This document shows positions 53,543 to 62,999 of a DNA stretch of 64,000 bases, in pieces. Below the pieces are notes generated by a model that saw only the letters and a program-made list of their open reading frames with translations, did not search any database and was not told the origin of the DNA. The position numbers and the translations under genes were made by a program. Location: NCBI GenBank assembly GCA_963836665.1, contig CAWIKL010000002.1, forward strand, positions 682,001 to 746,000, given 5' to 3'. The stretch comes from JAICSD01 sp963836665 (GTDB taxonomy: Bacteria; Acidobacteriota; Vicinamibacteria; Vicinamibacterales; 2-12-FULL-66-21). The stretch's first letter is position 1, and every line of letters starts with the position of its first letter.

Positions 53543-53862
53543 GCTGAGATACTACGGCAGGTCACGCCTTCGTCAATCCTAGAGCTTGGCGCACCTTCGC
53601 CTTGCAGCGTCTCTACCGGGCTGACGGTCACGCCGTGTGCCCATCGCTTCAACCGGTCGACGCTGATCTCGTGCCGGGTCGCCGGCTCCCGGACCAGGAT
53701 CTGGAGCTTGGTGCTCGGCCCCAGACCCTCAATCCAACCGTCTTTCTTCAGCCGGGCAAGGCCCAGGGCAGCAGCCTCGTAGAGCGTCGAGGCCTCCAGA
53801 TCCACAGCGTGGCGGATGCCGGTGGGGCTGTGGAAGCTGACTGTGCACGCCCTGACGGCCAC
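53539..53862 (-). CDS. Small conserved hypothetical protein
   Basis: A 107-residue frame. A GTG start at 53862 gives MAVRACTVSFHSPTGIRHAV, then ASTLYEAAALGLARLKKDGW and a LQILVREPATRHEISVDRLK strand-helix unit. The pattern looks like a compact alpha/beta domain of a family often seen near the edges of mobile DNA, but I cannot name it. Another GTG at 53880 is possible. Coupled to the following gene by an ATGA overlap. Confidence 0.5.
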   Translation of the reverse strand: MAVRACTVSFHSPTGIRHAVDLEASTLYEAAALGLARLKKDGWIEGLGPSTKLQILVREPATRHEISVDRLKRWAHGVTVSPVETLQGEGAPSSRIDEGVTCRSISA

Positions 53863-53900
53863 GGAGGCCGAGAATAGCACATTCGCTCTTTATTCGCCCA

Positions 53901-54080
53901 TTAGGGCTTACGGCGCTTGTTGAAGTCGTCGGCGGCGTCCTTCAAGTCGGCAATGAGCTTTTCCACCACTTCCGGTGGCGTGTGCTCGGTAATCCTCTTG
54001 GCCGTCTCCACAATCCGTTCGACGGCGGCATTGGCGTCGGCCTGCAGCCGCTTCAATTCCGCAATCTGCTCTGGCGTCAT
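53901..54080 (-). CDS. Small helical protein
   Basis: A 59-residue protein, MTPEQIAELKRLQADANAAV then ERIVETAKRITEHTPPEVVE and a DDFNKRRKP tail, predicted as two amphipathic helices. The ATG at 54080 is preferred to far-upstream starts. Charge pattern and codon use look genuine; function unknown. It is divergent from a primase-like fragment at 54151. Confidence 0.5.
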   Translation of the reverse strand: MTPEQIAELKRLQADANAAVERIVETAKRITEHTPPEVVEKLIADLKDAADDFNKRRKP

Positions 54081-54150
54081 GGCGCCGATTTTAATCTTTC
54101 CAGCCTTTCCGGCCCCGCATCTAAAAGCGGGTTCACTCGGAGGAACAAAC

Positions 54151-54294
54151 ATGCCGGATCTATACGAAGCCGTACGCGTCCTGCCGTTGCAACGCGTATT
54201 GGCGTTTCTGGGATTTGCCCAGGAATGGAAGCCCGCGAAGGGCGGGAACGAGCAACGCAGCAAGACGTCTATCCAGCCCACACCGAACCGTCAC
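54151..54294 (+). pseudogene. N-terminal fragment of a CHC2-type primase-like protein
   Basis: MPDLYEAVRVLPLQRVLAFL then GFAQEWKPAKGGNEQRSK resembles the start of phage/mobile-element primases, with a good aggaac site upstream. The zinc-binding cysteines expected immediately after are absent and the frame runs into the antisense of the next gene, so only the beginning survives. The assignment is tentative. Confidence 0.35.
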
Positions 54295-54311
54295 ATCGCG
54301 TTGTCTCACGA

Positions 54312-55739
54312 CTACTTCACTTTGATCGTGGCCTTTTGGGCTGCGGTTTCGTGTACGGCGACTTGCACGCGGTGATACTCCTCCACATTAACCTTGAGGT
54401 TGGACCAATTCATGTCTTGGTAATTGTTACGCAATTCATTCATCAAATAACTACGCCGAGTGGCGTTGTTATCGTGGTTGCTCCAGAAAAAGTTGGTGCT
54501 TTGATCTCCGTAATTTTTCGTCATCTGTTTCCAGACACGAGGCGCCTCTCTAGGATCGTAGCCAGCCGCAGTCATGTATTGAAGACCGACGCGGTCTGCC
54601 TGATCTTCGAGGTTCCGTGAGTACCCATTTTGAATTGCGGCTTCCGTAAGCTTGAATGCATCACTCAGATTGTATTTCCCGTATCCAGCGGCGAGGGCGG
54701 ACGCAATGGCCAGCCCCATGCGCTCGTTCTTGTGAAAGTTTAGCTGCCTCCAGGTGTGTTCCTGGGTCGCATGAGCCATCTCGTGCCCCACGACAGCGGC
54801 AAACTGCGCTTCGTTGTCCAGTACGTCGAACAGTCCTGAATTGATGACGACGGTCCCGTTCGCCAGCGCAAACGCGTTTGCTTCCTTGTTCTCAACGACA
54901 TACCACTGGAACGGGATCTTTCGAGGGTCCGAATCCGGCAGATCTCGTTGGTATTGCGGCACCAGGGACACGCCAATTGCACGCACATATTTTTGAACGT
55001 CGTCGTTCGGAAGCAGCTTGAATTTGCCGACCTTGTCGATCTTCAGTTCCCCAGGTTTTAGTCCCTGCGCGTTTGTGGATTGCACCTTCAGAGACTTCCA
55101 GAGTTTTGCTTCCCCTGGCTCAAGGTCATTTCTCATGAAGATGACTTTTTCCGCCTGGACAACACCCGTTGTCGGGTTTCGTTTGCCCTCATAGGTGATC
55201 TGCATTCCTGCGGCTACTTGATCGACTGAATGCAGCACCTCGCCTTCGACGGAGTCCGAGGACCCCTTGGCATTTTTCAACGCTTTCTCAAGTTCTTTGT
55301 CACTGCGTGATGGCCGGAATAGGATCTTTGTCGCTGGTGAAACATGAATCCGCTGGCCATCGGCTACAAAGTCCCCGGTCCAGCCGTCGGCCGTTTGGGT
55401 GATTCCTTTCGGCGGATAGGCGATGATGGCAGTAAGCGGCTTCACGCGAAATTGGTCAAGATCGATCTTTACCGATTTTGCTTTCAGTTCGCCCGTTGAT
55501 TCGTCGAGAGCGCCACTGATCTGAAGCTCGACTCCCACGCGAAGATCTTGCAACGCAAACTTGATGTCCGGGCCCGCATTGTCAAAGTCCAGCGCTAAGG
55601 TTTGATCGGACGACACGCGGTAGTCGTCGATCTCGAACGCTGTCGGTGAGGTGATCTGCGTAATATAACCATGGATCTTGACATTCTTCGGCGCTCCCGA
55701 GAGCACAACCCCGAACGCGACTGGAATGACGAGCGCCAT
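54312..55739 (-). CDS. M48 family secreted metallopeptidase with DUF5666-like N-terminal domains
   Basis: About 475 residues. The N-terminal half contains repeated beta modules (IHGYITQITSPTAFEIDDYR, GVELQISGALDESTGELKAK), similar to DUF5666. The peptidase domain has QWYVVENKEANAFALANGTV, the zinc site VVGHEMAHATQEHTWR and the third ligand in RNLEDQADRVGLQYMTAAGY. A strong aaggag site sits before ATGATGAAAAGG at 55752-55763, in frame, but codon five is TAA (55749-55751). The intended N-terminus was probably MMKRYVAGMALVIPVAFGVV, a signal peptide, and the stop is a mutation or a base error. As annotated, translation starts at the internal ATG. Confidence 0.8.
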   Translation of the reverse strand: MALVIPVAFGVVLSGAPKNVKIHGYITQITSPTAFEIDDYRVSSDQTLALDFDNAGPDIKFALQDLRVGVELQISGALDESTGELKAKSVKIDLDQFRVKPLTAIIAYPPKGITQTADGWTGDFVADGQRIHVSPATKILFRPSRSDKELEKALKNAKGSSDSVEGEVLHSVDQVAAGMQITYEGKRNPTTGVVQAEKVIFMRNDLEPGEAKLWKSLKVQSTNAQGLKPGELKIDKVGKFKLLPNDDVQKYVRAIGVSLVPQYQRDLPDSDPRKIPFQWYVVENKEANAFALANGTVVINSGLFDVLDNEAQFAAVVGHEMAHATQEHTWRQLNFHKNERMGLAIASALAAGYGKYNLSDAFKLTEAAIQNGYSRNLEDQADRVGLQYMTAAGYDPREAPRVWKQMTKNYGDQSTNFFWSNHDNNATRRSYLMNELRNNYQDMNWSNLKVNVEEYHRVQVAVHETAAQKATIKVK

Positions 55740-56291
55740 TCCCGCGACTTACCTTTTCATCATTTGCTCCTTAGAGGGACGGCTGATTCTGGCCTCTGTA
55801 ATCCCGGTCCGTCTTAAGCGGGCCTCGGGATTGCATCCAACTCCACGAACGCGCACGGCGCTACGTCCGTCCGGGTTGACAATGTTTCGCTGCGATTAAG
55901 GATAACTAGCTCCCCTCGATCTCGCGATAACTGGGAGGGCCAAAGTCGCTCCGTGTGGCGCGCGGAGTAATGTTTAGGCCGCGGAGCGTCATCGCTCGGG
56001 AGTGGCGGTTGGTGAGCGCGGCCCTTAGAGGGAGGTGGGCTGGTGGTCCGGCGGAGCCGGTCTGGTCACGGCAAATGCGGGACCCGGGAGCGGTCCGCGG
56101 TGACGTGGTCTCCACTGCGGCAAGATAGCGTCTTGCCCGAGGTGACGCTCGCACGATCCGGTCGTAGCGCGTTTCCGAAGAGCACAACGGTTCGGACACC
56201 TCGTTCGCGTTTGATGGCGTGGTGATTGTGCTCGAGCTGTGGATCGAAGGAGGACAAGCTGCAGAGCGCGCCATCGACGTCTTGTAGGACT
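55740..56291. other. Stretch between M48 and HNH genes
   Basis: No gene recognised. The left 30 bases hold the true start and ribosome site of the M48 gene. The rest, to 56291, lies beyond the repaired stop of the HNH gene. It is GC-rich with several short repeats (gcggagcg, gagcgcggccc). Confidence 0.4.
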
Positions 56292-56842
56292 CTAGGTCTC
56301 GATGCGGTGGCCCTTGGCAGAATCCAGGAGTGACAGAGGGGCTGGATGTTACCGATCGAACTGCCTCCACCTAAGGCGATCGGGATGATGTGGTCAGCCG
56401 TGATCGGACTGCTTCGACGAGGCGGGGGCTCGATGTCTTCCCACTTTCTATGGCAACGGGGGCACGCATCGTAGCGGAACAGCAGCGCCTCCCATTCTGC
56501 GATGCTGTATTCGCCACCGCTCGCCGCTAGACGCGCGCGTCGCCGCTGGGCAAACACGTGTCGGTTGCATTCTTTGCACGCGGAAAAATACGTCCCGTTC
56601 GAGCGGCGGGTGAAACTGGCGTTGGGCAGGACGCGCCGACAGAGGTAGCAGGTTCGGTCAGTCAGAGTATGAGGCAGTCGGGTCTTCCCCGAACCCCGCT
56701 TGCGGAGCACTGAACTGACGCATTCGCGACACATCCGGTAGTGGCGCTTCTCACGCGTTTCGGTGAATTCCTCCGGCGCTCGCAGGGCCCCGCACAAATA
56801 GCAACGCGTCTTGCCGTCTACCGTGCTTCCAGGCTTCTTCAT
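56292..56842 (-). pseudogene. HNH endonuclease with two zinc fingers, frameshifted near the end
   Basis: The first frame starts MKKPGSTVDGKTRCYLCGAL with a ggag site. It carries two CxxC...CxxC modules (CYLCGAL/CRECVSS and CYLCRRV/CKECNRH), CPRCHRKWED and the HNH core ITADHIIPIALGGGSSIGNI then QPLCHS. After TCCTGG one base is missing. In the next frame the peptide SAKGHRIET ends at TAG (56292), exactly the usual end of such HNH proteins. With that repair it is a normal ~185-residue HNH nuclease. Likely DNA-cleaving, role unknown. Confidence 0.82.
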
Positions 56843-56879
56843 AGCGGGCTCCTGACCTCCGAGGGTCGATGCGCGTCAA

Positions 56880-57877
56880 TTAGGCGTCTGGATAATCCCC
56901 ATTGCCTGGAATGACGTTTCGCACCCCGCCGCGGGGATTCGGAACGTCACCAGGGCGCCTCGGAATCAGATGCGCGTGACAATGAAATATTGTCTGACCG
57001 GCCGTTTCCCCAGCGTTGATGCCTACGTTGAAACCAGTCACCGCCTCATCCGTGTCGCCGGTCGCCTTGCGGCCATGATCGAGCAACGCATTTACCGCGG
57101 CCACTTCTGGTCGGTGTAGATCAAACCAGCTGCTGACGTGACGCCGGGGGATCGCGAGCAGATGGCCCGGCGTTACCGGAAATGAATCACGGATCAGCAC
57201 CGCCAACGCATTTGCCGCGACGACGCGCGTGGATGAGAGATCGCAGAACGGGCAGCCCTGCTGGCGCCGCTCATACTGCTGCCGAACGTGGCGGAAATCA
57301 GCATCGTCGCCCGCACCCTTGTCGCCGTTGCACTTCCAGCACAGGGCTTGAAGGTTCGTCGGGTCGTCGCTGCCTCCGTGTTTCCGCGGGATGATGTGAT
57401 CGACATCGGCGCGCTCGTCGGCGGACACCCCGCACAGCTCGCACCGAAACTGCGCGGCCTTGAGGGTCTCGTATCGCTGCCTGCCCGGAATGATGCCCGG
57501 GCCGGGACGGCGATGATTCCAGATGCTGTCTCCGCGCGCCGCTTGAAAGGCCGTTATCGCGTCTTCGCAGAGCGTCACCAGTATCGCTCGTTCACCTGAC
57601 GTCAACGCGGCCAGTTTCGAGTCGAGCATGAACTGGTCGCCCTCCCTCTCGACGATTCCATGTTTAGCGAGTACACGCCCGGGCATGGCTTTGACAATTT
57701 GCTCGTCATATCGATCTGACTCTCGTCGCTGGTCAGAAAGGCGATCGCGATCTCGCGGATGGTCGCCGAACCACGCTGCCGCAACATGGTCTTTAGCATG
57801 AGCGGCTGGTAGATGTGCGACATCCGCATCCGAGTCGTGATGAACTGTCGGAGGGCACCGAAGAACGACTGCGACAT
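56880..57877 (-). pseudogene. HNH nuclease - HIT hydrolase fusion, frameshifted near the start
   Basis: The first frame (57877 to about 57717) reads MRMSHIYQPLMLKTMLRQRG, SATIREIAIAFLTSDESQI. The main frame continues YDEQIVKAMPGRVLAKHGIV after one missing base. Then an HNH domain: CELCGVSADERADVDHIIPR, HGGSDDPTNLQALCWKCNGD. Then a HIT domain: CPFCDLSSTRVVAANALAVL, TPGHLLAIPRRHVSSWFDLH and the histidine triad TIFHCHAHLIPRRPGD. Both active sites are complete. HIT proteins hydrolyse nucleotide phosphoanhydrides. Fusion to a nuclease suggests a defence or repair role, by inference. Confidence 0.85.
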
Positions 57878-58111
57878 GGTAGAGAGTAACGCATCAGACT
57901 AGCGGACAGGGGAGAACGACGCCGCCTATCGAGCAGCGGCAGATCGCCAAGGAAACGCTCCATCAACAAACAAACGGTTATTCCAGGGCGCGATTCTGGA
58001 GGCGTGCATTGCCAGTTACGTGAGAGCTAATTCCCAAGCACCAGCGTGACCGACACGACGTGACCGCATCGTCCCAGGCATTCGGTTGGCCAATGCTACG
58101 GGCGACACTCC
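57878..58111. other. Short intergenic region
   Basis: Promoter-side of the HNH-HIT gene and downstream of the restriction-like gene. Nothing coding recognised. Confidence 0.4.
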
Positions 58112-59391
58112 TTACGCCTGTCCCACTTTTCCAATCGGCGCAGGGTGGACGATCCCGGCGGCGAGTTGGCCGACTGGCTCCAGCTCCCCAGACTGAGTGA
58201 GCGCCAACACACCGATATTCAAACTCTCGATCACGGCCCGGCGTCGATCGCTAATTGGGCGATCCACTAGGAGACACAACCGATCCTCATCGGCTCCGTC
58301 AGAGAATCGATACTCAAGTAGCTGTGACACGGCCGCCCGACACTGAGCAACTTCGTTGGTTTCTGACAGTCCCTTTACCTCAAAAATTACGCGACCTCCA
58401 CCATCTGGTGAGGTGGCCCACAGGTCAATCGCCGCTGGAATCTCTTCAATATGTTGCCATCCGAAATTGGTGAGCGCAGCATACAGTTGCGACAGGATGC
58501 GGTGATGCGGTTGGTTGGCCTTTTCCTGCAGCGCGGCGGTTTCTTCTGGAGTTGTTCGGCTGGTGACCGCTGACACTCTGGAGGGCGGCAGACGATCTTG
58601 CGAAAAAGCGCGGGGCGTGCGTAAAAGAGATGCGCGGCGGCTCGCTGGGGCGATCGCCAGGGCGCTCGCTCCACTCGTGGATAACGATTCAAAGATCAGT
58701 CGGAATTTCAGAACGTCTCGCTCTACGCCATCCCCGCCTGGAGCGCGTGCGAGCCAGTGAGCAGCACAGACCGCACGACCCAGATATCTTAGGTGCTTGG
58801 AGTGCGCGGCTTCAAGGACGAACAACTGCTTCCGATTTTCTGCGACGTCTCGATTCGGTCCATCAAGTCTTTGGTCGCCGTTCTTACCGCGCCCGGTGTA
58901 GATCAATGAAGGTCCGTCCCACCGATCTTCATAGTCGAACAACCGCGCCCCCCCTGGTGCGTGATTAGGAGCAGCGCGTTCCTTTCCGGCCTGGAGAGCA
59001 TGCCCCCACCGACCTGAAACAGTTTCGGATTGAATCCAAACACGCTTCCAAGTTCTTCCCATGAATACGTCTGACCAACCTCAAGGCTCGAACCTGGCGC
59101 CTCGGCGGACACGTTTTCGCTGACGACAAAACCGAGACGCTCAAGCGTTCGCTTGACTGTGTTACGGCCGCCGCTGAATTCAGCTGCAGTGAGAGGGCGA
59201 GCCGCTGGCGCAATGAACCTGTGCGCGACTCCTGCGATGGCCTTCGAGTCATATTCCTTGCCGTCGAAGAGCAATCGATAGTCGCGGGCGGACCCAAAGC
59301 CATAGCGCTGAAGAAACTCCTCACGTCCAAGATCGTCATGCTCCTTGACGGCGGCGAGCACGGCGGGGCGCGTCAAATCAGCAAGGGCCAT
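58112..59391 (-). pseudogene. McrA-like modification-dependent restriction protein with PD-(D/E)XK nuclease, frameshifted
   Basis: Three parts. First, a ScoMcrA-type head: MALADLTRPAVLAAVKEHDD, LGREEFLQRYGFGSARDYRL, LFDGKEYDSKAIAGVAHRFI, AAEFSGGRNTVKRTLERLGF. Second, an SRA-like sensor: YSWEELGSVFGFNPKLFQVG, then, in the next frame, ARLFDYEDRWDGPSLIYTGR, GKNGDQRLDGPNRDVAENRK and QLFVLEAAHSKHLRYLGRAV. The two frames meet in a run of seven C at about 58948-58954. Third, a C-terminal nuclease-like domain with IDLWATSPDGGGRVIFEVKG (D...ExK) and QLLEYRF. The usual HNH domain of ScoMcrA is absent. It should cut modified DNA; the frameshift may be an assembly error. Confidence 0.75.
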
Positions 59392-59550
59392 GGCCGAATT
59401 GTAAGCTCGGGCGCCTCCATTGCGGCCAGACGAAAAGGGCTCTCGACGGGTACTTGCTGACGGCCAACAGGTGAACTCGGGCGACCAGCCGGCATCCAGC
59501 GGACGCCAGATCGTCAGATTTCCTCCAGCCGTCTGGGCCGTCTTTCAGCG

Positions 59551-60463
59551 TCATTGAAGGGCTGCCCACGACGTTGGGCACGAAGTAACGTGTGAGGGGA
59601 CCGCTCGGCCATCTTGATTCGATCGGAGGGCGCCAGAATCATCAACACAAAACACCCGAGTGCCAGTTGAAGAGGATACGGGAATCGCCATCACAGCGAA
59701 GGCTCTCAGACTGCTTGGTGACGTTCCCGGCTTTGATTCGGTCGACGGCTCACCAGCCAATTCGAATCGATAGCCACTCCGTAAGAGATACTCCTCGGCC
59801 AGAAACGCCGTGCCTTGGAATCCCGTCACGCATTGACCTGGACGCACCAGACAGCTCTGCGAGTCGTAGTATCCGCCGTTGAGCGATGCGGCGTAGGCCG
59901 TTTCGGCGGATGAGATCGACCGAAGCGTCCCAATGGCGGACGCCTCGTTTCCCGCAATTCTCGCTCGGAGTAACCCTGGAACGGCAGTCGCAGCGACTAT
60001 CGCAACTGCAAACACTGCAAAAAGCGCGACGGCAAACACGAGAATGACGGTTCCAATGCCACCGGAGGTAACCGCGCGTCCGGCGCAAACCGTGACGCCG
60101 TTGTCGCGATCGGTTGGGGAGGCCACGACTGCCTGCGCGGCGCCGTCATAGGGCTCGCCAGAGGCGGCGAAAAAAATGCAGCACAGGTGCAGGACGAGAC
60201 CGGGGATGATGAGCAGCATGTAGCCAACTATGACCGCGAAGAACCAGCACAACCCGCCGAGCACCTGCCCCTGTAATTTGGCCCGCGCCTGGAATGACGA
60301 AGCTCAGTAGGGCCGCGACGCCTTTGCTCCAGCGCGGCGCTGCGACGACCACGGTCGCTGTGTTCGTTGCCGGCGTAGCGCCTGTAGCCAGATTCCTGCT
60401 GCAAAAACGGCAGACGATCGCCGCGTCCTGAATTTCCTCTGCGCAAAACGGACACCTTTTCAT
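59551..60463 (-). pseudogene. Zinc-ribbon membrane protein with pilin-like C-terminal domain, frameshifted
   Basis: The first frame gives MKRCPFCAEEIQDAAIVCRF and CSRNLATG (a zinc ribbon), then a linker and WSKGVAALLSFVIPGAGQ. After one missing base near 60280 the other frame continues LQGQVLGGLCWFFAVIVGYM, more membrane helices, then a pilin-like segment AVALFAVFAVAIVAATAVPG, LLRARIAGNEASAIGTLRSI, SSAETAYAASLNGGYY. The pilin-like domain matches the pseudopilin-type proteins common in Acidobacteria. A zinc-ribbon/membrane/pilin fusion is unusual. The role is unknown. Confidence 0.7.
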
Positions 60464-60704
60464 TGTGAATCGTACCGGGTTTATCGGAGGGCCCATTCCG
60501 AGAGAGTCATCACGACCTGCGGTCACCCCGTCGCATGAAATGGGTATCTATGGGGGCAGCTCAGAGACGTCGTCTCCATCACTGGTGTTTCTAAGCCCGT
60601 AGAGAGTTTGACGCTGGAGCGTTGAAGAACCCCGTACTGTTGCTACGAGCACGCCGGGCAGAATTTTCCCGCACACGCTCCTCCGAGCTGCGCCAGGAGG
60701 ACCG
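60464..60704. ncRNA. Non-coding 5' region of IS110 element 1 (candidate bridge RNA)
   Basis: This is about 240 bases with no coding, directly upstream of an IS110 transposase. IS110-family elements express a structured bridge RNA from their non-coding end. I see possible short stems (gacgctggagcgttg near 60610) but cannot define loops or the true element end by eye. Confidence 0.35.
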
Positions 60705-61934
60705 ATGGATGTCGTGCATTCGCGCTGCGCCGGATTGGATGTGCATCAGGCCACCGTGGTGGCCACGGCTCGGGTCCCCGCGGATTGCGGTGGCCGCCAG
60801 GTCGTGACCCAAACGTTTGGCACGATGACGGCCGACCTGCTAACGCTGCGCGACTGGCTGCAGGCGCTCGGGGTGACGCATGTGGCCTTGGAAAGCACCG
60901 GCGTCTATTGGAAGCCGGTCTATTACGTGCTGGAAGACGCGTTTACGTTGCTGCTCATCAACATGCAGGAACTGAAGCATGTTCCCGGCCGGAAGACCGA
61001 TGTGAAGGACAGCGAATGGCTGGCACAGTTGCTTGAATGCGGCCTGCTCAAAGCCAGTTTCGTCCCGCCACCCGAGATCCGTGAACTCCGCGATCTCACA
61101 CGGTACCGCGGACAGCAAGGGCGAGATCGGACCCAAGAGGTCAACCGGCTCTGCAAAGTCCTGGAAGACGCCGGTCTCAAGCTGACGTCGGTGGTCAGCG
61201 ACGTCATGGGTGCGAGCGGGCGCGCGATGCTCACGGCATTAATCAAGGGCACGACGGATACGGCAGTACTGGCCGACCTCGCGCAAGGCAAACTCCGCAA
61301 GAAATTGCCGGATCTCCGACGCGCGCTCGAGGGACGGTTTCGGCCGCACCATGCGTTTCTGATCGAACAAATCTTCGCCAAGATCGATTTTCTCGATGAA
61401 ACGATGCAACGGCTGACCGCCGAACTCGATCGACGGCTTCTCCCGTTCGAACCGATCCTAGTGGCGCTCGATACGATTCCCGGTGTCGACCGAAAGACCG
61501 CGACAATCATCGTGGCTGAAACGGGCGCTGACATGAGTCGGTTTCCGTCCGCGGGGCACCTGTGCAGCTGGGCCGCGATGTGTCCTGGCCAAAACGAGAG
61601 CGCCGGCAAACGCCGTAGTGGCAAAACGCGCAAAGGGAACCCCTATCTTCGCGCGGCCTTGATCCAGGCTGCGCTGGCCGCGACGCGCAAGAAAAACTCC
61701 GCGTTGCAAGCTCGCTATTCTCGGGTCAAACGTCATCGCGGGCACAAAAAGGCCGTCGTCGCGGTGGGGCACCAGATGCTCGAGATCGCATACTACGTGA
61801 TGCGCGATGCCATCGCATATCACGAACTCGGCGCAGACTATCTCGACCGCCGTCAGGCCGACCGCGCAGCCCGCCGCCACGTCCGCCAACTCGAAGCGCT
61901 TGGATTCCAGGTGACGATTACAACGGCTGCCTAA
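60705..61934 (+). CDS. IS110 family transposase (DEDD recombinase)
   Basis: A 409-residue protein with the N-terminal RuvC-like domain: GLDVHQATVVATARVP, the glutamate in HVALESTGVYWKPVYY, and the paired aspartates in RKTDVKDSEWLAQLLE. The C-terminal transposase_20 domain (IPGVDRKTATIIVAETGADM, RFPSAGHLCSWAAMCPGQNE, SAGKRRSGKTRKGNPYLRAA) supplies the serine nucleophile. A strong aggaggacc site precedes the ATG. Intact and possibly active. Confidence 0.93.
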   Translation: MDVVHSRCAGLDVHQATVVATARVPADCGGRQVVTQTFGTMTADLLTLRDWLQALGVTHVALESTGVYWKPVYYVLEDAFTLLLINMQELKHVPGRKTDVKDSEWLAQLLECGLLKASFVPPPEIRELRDLTRYRGQQGRDRTQEVNRLCKVLEDAGLKLTSVVSDVMGASGRAMLTALIKGTTDTAVLADLAQGKLRKKLPDLRRALEGRFRPHHAFLIEQIFAKIDFLDETMQRLTAELDRRLLPFEPILVALDTIPGVDRKTATIIVAETGADMSRFPSAGHLCSWAAMCPGQNESAGKRRSGKTRKGNPYLRAALIQAALAATRKKNSALQARYSRVKRHRGHKKAVVAVGHQMLEIAYYVMRDAIAYHELGADYLDRRQADRAARRHVRQLEALGFQVTITTAA

Positions 61935-61988
61935 GAAACGCCTCAACAGAGATCCGGCTGCCACCTATTTCTGGGCAGGATGGACCCA

Positions 61989-62309
61989 ATGGGACGACCC
62001 AGCAAACATGCCCCGGAAGTACGTGAACGCGCCGTCCGGATGGTGTTCGAGCACACGCCCGAGCATCCGTCGCAGTGGGCGGCGATTCGGTCGGTCGGCG
62101 AGAAACTCGGGATCCGCACGGAATCATTGCGCCGATGGGTTCGCCAGGCGGAGCGCGATGGTGGGAAACGTCCGGGTCTGACAACGACCGAGCGCGAGGA
62201 GTTCAAGCGGCTCCAGCGTGAAGTCGTCGAACTCAAGCGCGCCAATGAGATTCTGAAGAAGGCCGCGGCGTTTTTCGCCCAGGCGGAGCTCGACCGCCGA
62301 CCGAAGTGA
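61989..62309 (+). CDS. IS3 family OrfA
   Basis: A 106-residue helix-turn-helix protein: MGRPSKHAPEVRERAVRMVF, SLRRWVRQAERDGGKRPG and a leucine-zipper ERLKRLQREVVELKRANEIL-type tail (here EEFKRLQREVVELKRANEIL). It overlaps OrfB by four bases, the arrangement used for programmed -1 frameshifting. The ATG at 61989 is preferred to one three codons upstream. Confidence 0.9.
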   Translation: MGRPSKHAPEVRERAVRMVFEHTPEHPSQWAAIRSVGEKLGIRTESLRRWVRQAERDGGKRPGLTTTEREEFKRLQREVVELKRANEILKKAAAFFAQAELDRRPK

Positions 62310-62999
62310 TGGTGGCGTTTCTCGATCAGCATCGAGAGATGTACGGAGTCGAGCCGATCTGCGAGGTGCTGCCGATCGCTCCGTCTACCTATTTTCTGTG
62401 GAAGGCGCAGCAGCAGGATCCGACGACACGGTCGGCACGAGCGCAGCGCGATGACGAGCTGCGCGCCGCGATTCAGCGTGTGTGGGACGACCACCAGCAG
62501 GTGTACGGGCCGCGGAAGGTCTGGCGACAATTGCGGCGCGAGCACTACGACGTCGCCCGCTGCACCATTGAGCGCCTGATGGGCGAGATGGGCCTCCGGG
62601 GCGCCGTGCGCGGGCGTGCCTGGAAGATCACGACCCAGTCGGATCCGGCCGCCACGCGACCCGCGGATCTGGTCCAACGCCAGTTCACGGCGACACGGCC
62701 CAATCAGCTCTGGGTCGCCGACTTCACCTACGTTCCGACGTGGCGTGGCTTCGTCTACGTCGCGTTCGTGATCGACATCTTCGCGCGGCGGATCGTCGGG
62801 TGGCGGGTGTCCGCGTCGCTGGCGACCGACTTCGTGCTCGATGCGCTCGAGCAGGCAATCTACGACCGGCGTGGGGATCTCGCGGACCTCGTGCATCACA
62901 GTGATCGCGGCACCCAGTATCTGTCCATGCGGTACACGGATCGACTGACCGACGCCGGGATTGAGCCGTCTGTCGGCAGCCGCGGGGATTCGTACGATT
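62306..62999 (+). pseudogene. IS3 family OrfB, truncated before the catalytic glutamate
   Basis: The rve catalytic domain starts normally (VYGPRKVWRQLRREHYDVAR, RPNQLWVADFTYVPTWRGFV, LADLVHHSDRGTQYLSMRYT) and reaches VGSRGDSYD. The family would continue NALAE..., which includes the third catalytic residue. Instead, at about 62999, the sequence switches to another element and the frame continues only as junk to 63070. The first two aspartates are present, the glutamate is not, so it is inactive. Confidence 0.88.

Noticed and set aside
55876..55912. A sigma-70-like promoter (ttgaca, then ggataa 18 bases later) on the plus strand
   Set aside because: No plus-strand gene follows; neighbouring genes are on the minus strand, so it is probably chance.
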